A DNA stretch of 64,000 bases from Streptomyces bluensis (GTDB lineage Bacteria > Actinomycetota > Actinomycetes > Streptomycetales > Streptomycetaceae). The translations under genes and the position numbers were made by a program. Positions 43,901 to 50,884 of the stretch are shown here, piece after piece. Where the stretch lies: positions 1 to 64,000 of the forward strand of contig NZ_BMVM01000017.1 of the NCBI RefSeq assembly GCF_014650715.1, given 5' to 3'. Numbering within the stretch: position 1 is the first letter of the stretch; each line of letters begins with the position of its first letter. The notes under the pieces were generated by a model. The model saw only the letters and a list, made by a program, of their open reading frames with translations, was not told the DNA's origin and did not search any database.

Positions 43901-46900
43901 CGCGCCGCGCTGGCGGGTCTGTACGCGGCGATCGACGTGGACGCGGCCCACGTACTGGTGACGGGCACGGCGGACCCGACGGGCACGGCGGCCGGACCCG
44001 TACCAGCCGCAGGGCCCGTCGGAGCCCTTGAGCGCGACCGCATCCGCCGCACCCCCGGGCCCGGCCAGGACGCGACGCCCGTAGCCGACCTCGTACGCCA
44101 CCTGCTGGCCGAGGCGCTGCACCGCGCCCCGGAGGACATCGGCGACGACGAGCAGTTCCTCGCGCTCGGGCTGGACTCCCTCACCGCCGTGGACCTCGCG
44201 CGCCGTCTGGAGAGGAAGCTCGGCCGGACGCTGCCGGCCACGCTGCTGTTCGAGTACCGCACGCTCGGCGAACTGGCCGCCCACCTGGCCACCCGGCCCC
44301 AGCCGACCCCGGCCGCCTCCGGATACGAGCCCCCGTACGAGCCCCCGGCGGACGACGGCCTCCCCGGCCCCCTCACCCCGCTGCAACGCGCCTTCCACAC
44401 CACCGAGACGCTCCACGAGGGCGTCACCGCCTACGGCTATGTCCGCCAGAGCGTCAGCGGTCCCCTCGACAGCGCGCTCCTCGGCCGGGCCCTGGCCCGC
44501 CTCGCCGCCCGCCACCCCATGCTGCGCCTGCGGATCACCCAGGACGGCGACACCCGGCCAGGCCAGTACGCGGTACCCGCCGCGCCCGCCGACGTCGCCC
44601 CTCACTGGTACGAGGTGAGGGAACCGGCCACGCATCAGCTGGACGAGCTCGAACAGGCCCTGTGCAACCGCCCGTTCGACCTGACCTCCGAGGACCCCGT
44701 ACGAGCCGTCCTCGTACGCGAGCACCCGCACCTCTCCCATCTGCTCCTGGTCGTCCACCACGCCGCCGCTGACGGCTTCAGCCTCAAAGTGCTCGGCGAG
44801 GAACTCTGGGCGCTCTACACCGCGCTCGCCCGGGACGACGACAGCGCACCCCGACTCCCGCCCCCGCACGCGCGGTTCGCCGACTACGCGGCGGCCGTCG
44901 CCGCCGAGCGGCAGTCCCCCGCGCACGCACGGGACCAGGAGTACTGGCGCGACCGGCTCGCCGCACACACGGCCGCTTCGGGGTTCCCCGCGCTGCCGTA
45001 CGACGGTGATCCCGAGGCGCCTCCCGCCCCGCCGCTCACCCACCACCGCACCGTCGTCGACGAGACCCTGACGGCCGCGCTCCGCGAGGTCGCCGCCCGG
45101 CACGGTGTGTCCCTGTTCCATCTGCTGCTGGCGGTGTACGGGCGTTGCCTTGCGCGGTGGAGCGGACAGCGGGCCGTCGCCGTCAATGTGGCGCGGTCCC
45201 GCCGCGAACTGCCGCTGCCCGGCATCGACCGTCTGGTGGGTCCGCTGGCCGACACCCTGCCGGTGTTCGTGACCGTCGACCCCGACGAACCCGTGACCGT
45301 ACTGGCCGAACGGCTGCGGCGGATCTGGCGCGAGGCCGAGGCCCACGCCACCGTGAGCAGTACGGACATCGCGCGGCTGCTGCCCGCCGCCCGCCGAGGC
45401 CCCGGCCCGGCGCCGCGCACGGCCGCCGAGGCGGGGTTCAGCTTCGCCCGCTTCCCCGTGGTCCACGGCGCCGACTGGCCGGTCACCGTGACGCCGACGG
45501 CCGCGGCCACCGCCACCGCCGCCACCCGGCTCGGACTGCTGTGCTGGGAGGCCGACGCGAGCCTGCGCCTGTCGTGGAACCACCCCGCCCGCCTGTTCCG
45601 CCCCGAGACCGTGCGCCGCCTCGCGGACGCGTACGTCGACGAACTGCGCGCCGCCGTCGCGGAACCCCCGGCAGCGGCACGGGATTCGGCAGGGACGGTG
45701 GAGGTGACGGCGGAGGTGACGGCGGAGGAAGGCGGCGACGGCGGCATCGTGGACCGGCTGTGCGCACGGCTGCGTGCCACGCCCGAGGCCGTCGCCGTCG
45801 ACACCGGACGCGCCACCCTCACCTACGCGGCCCTCGACGAGGCCTCCGCCGCCCTCGCGGCCCGGCTGCGCGCCCACGGCGTACGGCCCGGCGACCTGGT
45901 CGGACTGCTCACCGAACCGGGCGCGGACACCGTCACCGGCGTCGTCGGCATCCTGCGGTCGGGCGCCGGCTGGGTGCCGCTGGACGCCACCCATCCCGCC
46001 GCCCGGCACCGGGACCAGGTGAGCCGTACGGGGGTCCGTGTGCTGGTGTGCGACGCGACGACCCGTGCCGCTGCGGCCGCCCTGCCGGGCGACGTCACGC
46101 TGGTCGTCACCGACGCCTCGTCACCGGCCCCGCCCACACCTGCCCCTGTGCCCGTGCCCGTGCCGTATGAGCAACCCACCGCCCATCCCGACTCCGTCGC
46201 GTACGTGATCTTCACGTCCGGCTCGACGGGCCGCCCCAAGGCCGTCCCGGTCACACACCGGTCCATGACCGCCTACCTCGACTGGGCGCTCTCCACCTTC
46301 GGCTACGGCCCGGACGACCGGCTGGTGCAGACGGCGTCGGTCTGCTTCGACGCCTCCGTACGCCAGGTGCTGGCCCCGCTGCTCGCGGGCGCGACGGTGC
46401 ACACCCTCAGCCGCGACATTCTCCGCGACCCCGAGGCACTCCTCGACCGTGTCGTGGAGAACCGGATCACGGTGTGGAGTTCGGTGCCGACACTGTGGGA
46501 GGGGCTGCTGACCGCGGCCGAGAACCGTGTCAGGGAAGGCGGCCCGGACCCGGACCTGTCCGCGCTGCGCTGGGTCCACGTGGGCGGCGAGGCACTGCCC
46601 GCCGCCCACGTACGCCGCTGGTTCGACCTGTTGGAGAGCACTGCCAGCCCTGGCTCCGGTCACCGGATCTCCAACCTCTACGGCCCCACCGAAGCCACCA
46701 TCAACGCCACCTGCCACATCATCACCACCCGCCCCACCGACGACGTACGGCATCTGCCCATCGGCCGGCCGATCACCGGAACCGAACTGGCCGTCGTCGA
46801 CGAGGACGGCCGCCCCTGCGGCCCGGGGGAGGCCGGTGAACTCCTCATCACCGGAACCGGCCTGACCCCCGGCTACCTGGGCGACCCCGAACTCACCGCG

Positions 46901-49900
46901 GCGGCCTTCACCGAGCGGGACGGCCGCCGTTGGTACCGCAGCGGCGACCGCGTCCGTCGCGGGACCGACGGCGTGCTGGAGTTCCTGGGGCGACTGGACG
47001 ACCAGGTCAAGGTCCGCGGCCACCGGGTGGAGCTCGGCGAGATCGAGGCCGCCCTGCTCACCCACCCGGGCGTGGCCCGCACGGCCGTACTGCTGCGGGA
47101 CGGGCGTCTCGTGGCGTACGTCGAGCCCCGGACCGGCGCGCACGAGCCCGACGCCCGCGAGGTACGCACCTTCCTGTCCCGCACCCTGCCCCCGTACATG
47201 GTGCCCGCCCGCGTCCACTCCGTCCCGGCGCTCCCGCTGACCGGCACGGGCAAGATCGACCGCAACCGGCTGGCGCGGCCGGACGACACGACCGGGACGG
47301 CCTGCCCGGGCCCCGCACCCCGGCGCGGGACCCCGCCCGCGACCCCCACCGAACGCCTGGTCGCGGGCGTGTGGTGCGAGGTGCTGGAGGTGCCGGAGGT
47401 CTTCCGGGAGGACGACTTCTTCACGCTCGGCGGCGACTCCATGACGGTGCTGGAGCTGTTCGCCCGCCTGCGCACCGCCCGCCCCGCCCTGCCGCGTCCG
47501 ACCACCGTCTACACGCACCGCACCCTGACCACCCTGGCAGCGGCCGTCGACGCCGCCACCGCCACCGGCACCAGCACCGGCACCGGCACCGGCACCGAGG
47601 GCGAGACCACCCAACAACCGGAAACGGTCCCCCCGGCCACCGACACCGTCCCACCCCCCTACCCCCTCACCCCGTCCCAACGGGGCTTCCTCCTCGCCGA
47701 CGCCCTCTCCGACAACCTCGCCGACCCCCTCGCGCCCGGCGGGGGCTCCGCCTGGCTGGCCCGCTTCCGCCTCACCGGCCCCTTGGACCACGGCCTCTTC
47801 CAGCGCTCCGTCGACGTCCTGGTGGCCCGGCACCCCATGCTCCGCACCGTCTTCCCCGCCGGTAACCGCCCACCCGTACAACAGGAACTGCCCGCCTCGC
47901 TGCGCCTGCCCGTCGAGACGGAGACCCTGGCCCACCCGGACGCGCTGGAGGAGCGGGTCGCCGAGGAGGCACGACGCCGCTTCGAACCGTGGGCGTGGCC
48001 ACTGCTGCGCCTGCGCCTGTTCACTGTCTCCGCCGAGGAGCACGTCCTCCTCGTCCACGCCCACCACCTCATCGGCGACGGCTACAGCGCCGCCCTGCTC
48101 GCCCGCGAACTCCTCACCGTGTACGACCGGTTCGAGCGAGGCCTGCCCCACGGCCTCGAACCACTGCGCTCCACCTTCCGCGACCACGTCGCCCACCTCA
48201 CGGCCCGCGCACAGGCACCAGACCCGCAGGCCCCAGACCCGCAGACACCAGCCCCGCAGACGCCCACCCATCCACAGGCTGTGGACTACGCCACCCGCCA
48301 CCACGCCCCCTACACCCCACCCGCGCTCCGCGCGGCCCACCCCGACAGCACCACCACCCCCGGCTTCCACACCACGGGCTTCACCCTCGACAGCACCCGC
48401 ACACAGGCACTGCGCCACCTCGCGCGGAACGCCGGCACCACGCCGCACGCCCCCTTCCTCACCGCGTACTACCGCGCCCTCGCCGCACTCACCGCCCGCC
48501 GCGACCTGGTGCTCGGCCTGGCAGTCACCGGCCGCGAGGAGAGCACGCGGGACGCACACCGCGTCTTCGGCCCATTCGCGGAGGCGGTGGCGGTGCGCCC
48601 GTCCGGACCAGGCGAGCCACTCACACCGCCCACACCGCCCGCTCCGCCCACTCCCCCCTCGTTCGGCGAGGACCTGCGGAGGATCGCCGCCGAGGCGGTC
48701 GCGGCCCGTACCGCCGGGCCCCTGGACCTGCGTACGGACCGGGGGTTGCCACGTACCGCCCAGTTCTTCTTCACCTTCCTCGACTTCACCTCCCTCGGCA
48801 CGCCACCGGACACCACCCTGACCCTGCACACCGACGACACCGACACCGACACCGCGCTGGCCCCGCCCCCGATGGGCACGGACGTGTTCCTGGCCGTGCG
48901 GCCGACGGCGGACGGCCAGGGCATGCGCGTCACCGTCCGGGCGTCGGCGGCGGCCCTCACCGACACCGAACTCATCGCGTTCGCAGGGGAGATACGCCAC
49001 CAACTGCACACCGCGCAAAGCCCCAGGACCACCCACACCACCCAAGCCGTTCCCCACCTCGACGCAGCCCTGGTCGGCTACCTGCCCACCCCCCACCAGC
49101 TGGCCGCCTTCGCCGGCCTGCCCCCGCAGGCGGCACCCGGGCGGGAACACCTGCGCGCCCTGCTCTTCCCGGACGGGCGGGCCAGGCTCCTGGAAGCGGT
49201 CACCACGCCCCTCGGCAGGTCGGGTTTCGTCTCGCTCCCGGTGTTCGCCGACGAACTGACCCCCGGCGGCGGCCTGGCCGCCCGCACCGCTTGCGGCGTC
49301 GAACTCGCCGCGTCGCTCGGAGCCCGGTGCGTGTCGCTCGCCGGCCTGATCCCGTCCCTGACCGGCTACGGCTACGACGTCCTGCGGGAAACCGCCGCGA
49401 CGACGACGGCGCTCACCACCGGGCACGCGACGACCACCGTCGCCGTGGTCAAGACCGTGCACGCCGCACTCGACGCGACCGGCCGGGACCTGTCCGAACT
49501 CACCCTCGCCGTCGTCGGCTGCGGGTCGATCGGCACCTCGTCCCTCCGCCTGCTGCTGGCCCGCGGCCCCCGCCCGCCGGCCCGGCTGCTCCTGTGCGAC
49601 CTGCCGGGCAGCGCCCCACGGCTCAACCGCCTGGCCGCGGACCTGTCCGCCGAGTACCCCACGATGCGCATACAGGTCGTCGAATCCGGCCAGGACCAGG
49701 ACCTGCCCGCCGAGGTGTACCAGGCGGACGTCCTCGTCACCGCGGTCAGCGGCCCGACGACCCTGCTGGACCCCGACCGGCTGCGGCCCGGCACGATCGT
49801 CGTCGACGACTCCTTCCCGCACTGTTTCGACACCGGGCGCGCCCTCGCCCGTATGCGCAACGAGCAGGACGTCCTCGTGGTCGGAGGCGGGCTGCTCGCG

Positions 49901-50245
49901 CTCGACACCACCGAGACGCACGTGCCGGAGGATCTCCGCTCCCTCGCCCGCACAACCGGCGCGGGCCCGGAACCCGTCGGGCGCCACCACCTGCCCGGCA
50001 CCCTCGCCTCATGCCGCCTGGAGTCCCTGCTCCACGCCCACATGACCGACCCGGCCCGCCCGTCGCCGACCCACGGGAACCACACCGCACCACCACTGGT
50101 CCACGGCCTGGTGGACCTCCCCCGCGCCCTCGCCTACTGGAACGCCGCCGACCTCACCGGAGTCCGCCCCGCCCCTCTGCACCTCCTCGACCACGTCGTC
50201 CCCAGGAGCGCCCTCGACGCCTTGCCTCCACCACGCCGGCCGTGA
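37931..50245 (+). CDS. Hybrid megasynthase: AL-ACP-KS-AT-KR-ACP-C-A-PCP-C-AAR-like reductase (4104 aa)
   Basis: A single uninterrupted chain. Acyl-AMP ligase at residues 1-560 (FLQFSSGSTGAPKG, WMPYFHDMGLIG, VYGLAEATLAVT), closest in motifs to the AL domain of mycosubtilin synthase. ACP1: Ser619. KS at about 695-1114 with Cys861, His996 and His1035. AT at about 1220-1575 with GHSVGE Ser1314 and HAFH (1414-1417), predicting malonyl. KR: TGGAGGLG at 1802-1809, Tyr1942, but YAAAG where most have YAAAN. ACP2: Ser2083. C1: HHAAADG from 2276. A: FTSGSTG from 2761. PCP: Ser3170. C2: HHLIGDG from 3378. The C-terminal 380 residues resemble cyanobacterial acyl-ACP reductase, with VVGCGSIG and a Cys at 4028. 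There is no DH, ER or TE. Expected chemistry: acyl-ACP, one malonyl unit, beta-hydroxyl, one amino acid, reductive release. Confidence 0.9.
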   Translation: MISTSEGSNGATALLEVLLDAAREAPGQTVVHVRGDGSERTVTFAGLRDEALRVAGGLVAAGVAPGTPLPLVADRGEDFQPMFWGALAAGAVPVPLAPEAHRVTPVWDLLGRPPVVVDGATAPLAGEIQGTVRALPLDELREGRPPRRLPRPAPRDVAFLQFSSGSTGAPKGVELTHAGVLANLRQIRTATALTGDDVTATWMPYFHDMGLIGTHLVPMAARLKQVRLEPLSFAKRPALWFEAVARHRATVLSAANFALALAVRRVPPAALAGLDLSCVRLMLVGAEPIAPRVWREFTARTAPAGLDARAPLPVYGLAEATLAVTVPPLGEIAEPLVLDRAALSKGRAVETGPGPHAVELMDVGRPVAGCEVRITDGSGGSGAALGDLRVGHVEVRGPQVGRGYHRAPEASAATFTGDGWLRTGDLGFLRAGRLCVTGRHKDVVFVNGRTFHAPDLEEAVTATPGLPPGAVAVVGSTDPDSGSERVVAFVQWARPPLGTAGPVLRAAAARLREALGHDDVRVLPLPPGAFPRTTSGKLRRAVMRTRLESGAYAAVEARWADAPTPAPAPATATAPGAAPSPRSLREVRESVRRVWARVLERPEAEVGLHDRFFDLGGSSLRAMAVLAGLEDTFSVTVEPRVLRDHDTVAALAGHVVGLLADTADTTDTHTDADADADADADADAGGAGDSAPGGAVAVLATACRFPGAGTPEAFWELLVSGGDTVGDIPEDRWTGAPSPSARFGSFLADADPGPAAFDAAFFGMDDTEARATDPQARIFLELAHEALERAGYAGPRRTGRRIGVFAAAGESGYREVLAEAADGDLARHPAALTGNLPSLLAARLSQVLDLNGPALAVDTACSSALVALHLARQSLLSGECDLAVVGGVNLGLTPTGHRLLEATGALSPTGRCRAFGADADGFVPGEGGAALVLARLDDALDSGDPVLALVRGTAVNNDGRSLSLLAPNPHGQREVLTRAYRECGVDPAAVSYVEAHGTGTPVGDPVEAQSLGHAFPPRADGTVRGLGSVKANLGHLLNAAGMPALLKVVLALTHRQLPPSPHGTPPAPFLERLAPGFALVTEHQEWHDEGRPLVAGVNAFGFGGTNAHAVLEEAPSRPSSPPPHEPSSVTALGPHLLTLSARTPAALRAAATDLAAHLRAHPELDEGDVCATVNTARDEGPYRLALVADGGMAGLADLADLADRLDAARDEGAVARPRPRTVFLLPGQGALRPGQGRALYRSAPVFREVLDEASSLTGPVLGRSLAAWCLDEDADPAVQARTEVTQPLLVAFGVGLARQLAAWGVRADAVLGHSVGEITAACVSGTLTLAEAVGFAAERGRLVGDLAAPGAMAAVRGDEDTVAAVIAASDGTLCLAAVNSPAQVVLAGEEDAVDRAVAELTARGVAARRLHVSHAFHSPMLEPVLDPLRNAAKALTLHPAGTPMLSTVTGQWGPGLTPRYWHEHAIRPVRFGAAVARLLDEGYDTFVELGSGDSLRGPVRAVAAASRHATAASEVAVLPALGGGQGSGAEALLETVGRLWTRGTALSPMAPTTVGAGRRRVPVPTYPFQRDRHWPGRQPGAVPAANRTPIPLVPPIPQRLVWSDAPLTAAPGPRAVRLAGADSERELGQALADRLARRGVTVLGQHDASGPTAPDTVVWLAGAATDPVTRSAIAGLREVLPLLGTGTARLLLVTEDVHTTGVPPTPERSRPGHALLHGFTLALPAEHPGLSSRSIDLSARDTLDSRLDALERELYAQDVPGAGGTVAWRAGRRLTRTPVAVSAGAGGTTARALPPDGTYLITGGAGGLGSALARDLAERGTPDLVLTGRTATPPRDLLAELRARGARARYHAVDVCDEVAVDALVAGLPPLDGVFHAAGTARPGSLRGKPDAEIEDVLAAKVRGTALLAGALRRHGHDDAVCVAFSSVSSVLPGMAGALGDYAAAGAFLDAFAAAERAAGRPWQAIGFGPVADTGLASGVRVRGLAPMTARAALAGLYAAIDVDAAHVLVTGTADPTGTAAGPVPAAGPVGALERDRIRRTPGPGQDATPVADLVRHLLAEALHRAPEDIGDDEQFLALGLDSLTAVDLARRLERKLGRTLPATLLFEYRTLGELAAHLATRPQPTPAASGYEPPYEPPADDGLPGPLTPLQRAFHTTETLHEGVTAYGYVRQSVSGPLDSALLGRALARLAARHPMLRLRITQDGDTRPGQYAVPAAPADVAPHWYEVREPATHQLDELEQALCNRPFDLTSEDPVRAVLVREHPHLSHLLLVVHHAAADGFSLKVLGEELWALYTALARDDDSAPRLPPPHARFADYAAAVAAERQSPAHARDQEYWRDRLAAHTAASGFPALPYDGDPEAPPAPPLTHHRTVVDETLTAALREVAARHGVSLFHLLLAVYGRCLARWSGQRAVAVNVARSRRELPLPGIDRLVGPLADTLPVFVTVDPDEPVTVLAERLRRIWREAEAHATVSSTDIARLLPAARRGPGPAPRTAAEAGFSFARFPVVHGADWPVTVTPTAAATATAATRLGLLCWEADASLRLSWNHPARLFRPETVRRLADAYVDELRAAVAEPPAAARDSAGTVEVTAEVTAEEGGDGGIVDRLCARLRATPEAVAVDTGRATLTYAALDEASAALAARLRAHGVRPGDLVGLLTEPGADTVTGVVGILRSGAGWVPLDATHPAARHRDQVSRTGVRVLVCDATTRAAAAALPGDVTLVVTDASSPAPPTPAPVPVPVPYEQPTAHPDSVAYVIFTSGSTGRPKAVPVTHRSMTAYLDWALSTFGYGPDDRLVQTASVCFDASVRQVLAPLLAGATVHTLSRDILRDPEALLDRVVENRITVWSSVPTLWEGLLTAAENRVREGGPDPDLSALRWVHVGGEALPAAHVRRWFDLLESTASPGSGHRISNLYGPTEATINATCHIITTRPTDDVRHLPIGRPITGTELAVVDEDGRPCGPGEAGELLITGTGLTPGYLGDPELTAAAFTERDGRRWYRSGDRVRRGTDGVLEFLGRLDDQVKVRGHRVELGEIEAALLTHPGVARTAVLLRDGRLVAYVEPRTGAHEPDAREVRTFLSRTLPPYMVPARVHSVPALPLTGTGKIDRNRLARPDDTTGTACPGPAPRRGTPPATPTERLVAGVWCEVLEVPEVFREDDFFTLGGDSMTVLELFARLRTARPALPRPTTVYTHRTLTTLAAAVDAATATGTSTGTGTGTEGETTQQPETVPPATDTVPPPYPLTPSQRGFLLADALSDNLADPLAPGGGSAWLARFRLTGPLDHGLFQRSVDVLVARHPMLRTVFPAGNRPPVQQELPASLRLPVETETLAHPDALEERVAEEARRRFEPWAWPLLRLRLFTVSAEEHVLLVHAHHLIGDGYSAALLARELLTVYDRFERGLPHGLEPLRSTFRDHVAHLTARAQAPDPQAPDPQTPAPQTPTHPQAVDYATRHHAPYTPPALRAAHPDSTTTPGFHTTGFTLDSTRTQALRHLARNAGTTPHAPFLTAYYRALAALTARRDLVLGLAVTGREESTRDAHRVFGPFAEAVAVRPSGPGEPLTPPTPPAPPTPPSFGEDLRRIAAEAVAARTAGPLDLRTDRGLPRTAQFFFTFLDFTSLGTPPDTTLTLHTDDTDTDTALAPPPMGTDVFLAVRPTADGQGMRVTVRASAAALTDTELIAFAGEIRHQLHTAQSPRTTHTTQAVPHLDAALVGYLPTPHQLAAFAGLPPQAAPGREHLRALLFPDGRARLLEAVTTPLGRSGFVSLPVFADELTPGGGLAARTACGVELAASLGARCVSLAGLIPSLTGYGYDVLRETAATTTALTTGHATTTVAVVKTVHAALDATGRDLSELTLAVVGCGSIGTSSLRLLLARGPRPPARLLLCDLPGSAPRLNRLAADLSAEYPTMRIQVVESGQDQDLPAEVYQADVLVTAVSGPTTLLDPDRLRPGTIVVDDSFPHCFDTGRALARMRNEQDVLVVGGGLLALDTTETHVPEDLRSLARTTGAGPEPVGRHHLPGTLASCRLESLLHAHMTDPARPSPTHGNHTAPPLVHGLVDLPRALAYWNAADLTGVRPAPLHLLDHVVPRSALDALPPPRRP
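39935..39983. repeat. 6-bp microsatellite in the ACP1-KS linker
   Basis: GATGCG repeats about seven times in succession, encoding alternating Asp-Ala between ACP1 and KS of the megasynthase. It is a flexible acidic linker, likely to vary in length between strains. Confidence 0.9.
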
Positions 50246-50249
50246 GGGC

Positions 50250-50717
50250 TCAGCGCGCCGAGCGCGGCCACGGGCGGCCCGCGAGGCGTTCGATGTCCGT
50301 GTTGAACTGCTCCAGGTCGGAGACGAAGCGGCGCAGGCGTTCGGTGGGCCAGTCCGTCAGGACCTCGGCCAGTCTGGTGACGGTTTCCTCGCGTTGGGCG
50401 GAGAGGCGCTTCGTGCCCTCCTCGGTTATACGGAACTTGCGGGCCACGCCGCCGTCCGGGTCGAGCATCCGTTCCACGAGGCCGTCGCGCAGGAGGGGCG
50501 CGGTCTGGCGGGTGAAGGTGGACGGGGCGAGCCCGAACGCCTCGACGAAGTCGGGGATGGACATGGGCCCCTGGACTTCGAGTCTGCTGAGCAGGACGTA
50601 GGCGCTGCGGTCCAGGGCGCCGCCGTCGCGGGCGCCTCGGGGCACCGACAGTTCCCGGTGCCGCATCAGGATCATCAGCTCCCGCTCGATGTGCTCCCCC
50701 GCCTCCCTGGCCTCCAC
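50250..50717 (-). CDS. MarR-family transcriptional regulator
   Basis: The winged helix is clear (ALDRSAYVLLSRLEVQGPMS; FVEAFGLAPSTFTRQTAPLL; wing DPDGGVARKFRITEEGTKRL), with helical ends for dimerisation. GTG 50717 is preferred because AAGGAG lies 6 bases before it; ATG 50732 directly abuts an AAGGAG and is less likely. It converges on the megasynthase (4-base gap) and diverges from the P450-ferredoxin genes. The four TGCA-N3-TGCA repeats upstream are its probable operators, and the cluster's ligand or product could be the inducer. Confidence 0.85.
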   Translation of the reverse strand: MEAREAGEHIERELMILMRHRELSVPRGARDGGALDRSAYVLLSRLEVQGPMSIPDFVEAFGLAPSTFTRQTAPLLRDGLVERMLDPDGGVARKFRITEEGTKRLSAQREETVTRLAEVLTDWPTERLRRFVSDLEQFNTDIERLAGRPWPRSAR

Positions 50718-50775
50718 GCCGTTCTCCTTCATCTCCTTCGCCGCCTGGTCCGCACGGCCACACCCTACGTGGGAT

Positions 50776-50847
50776 TGCACGATGCCTGAGGAGTGCAGAA
50801 TGCACCAGTGTTGCATCATGCACAGCGCGTGTAGTGTGCAATTCGCT
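50776..50847. promoter_or_regulatory. Array of four operator-like repeats at exact 18-bp spacing
   Basis: The 11-bp dyads TGCACGATGCC (50776), TGCAGAATGCA (50794), TGCATCATGCA (50812) and TGTAGTGTGCA (50830) follow TGCA-N3-TGCA with one or no changes and start exactly 18 bp apart. They lie between the marR start and the P450 ribosome site. MarR dimers bind such short dyads; the constant spacing suggests several dimers on the DNA, though not on one face, since 18 bp is about 1.7 turns. Confidence 0.8.
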
Positions 50848-50884
50848 GTCCTCGGACCAGTGATCCCCCACAAGGAGATGACAG

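Noticed and set aside
42446..46009. 1187-codon minus-strand open frame
   Set aside because: Antisense to KR-ACP-C1 of the megasynthase; no recognisable motif, no ribosome site.
46121..49990. 1289-codon minus-strand open frame
   Set aside because: It is antisense to the A, PCP and C2 domains of the megasynthase; the low frequency of AT-rich stop codons in high-GC DNA leaves such frames open. Composition is Gly/Arg/Val-rich with no domain.
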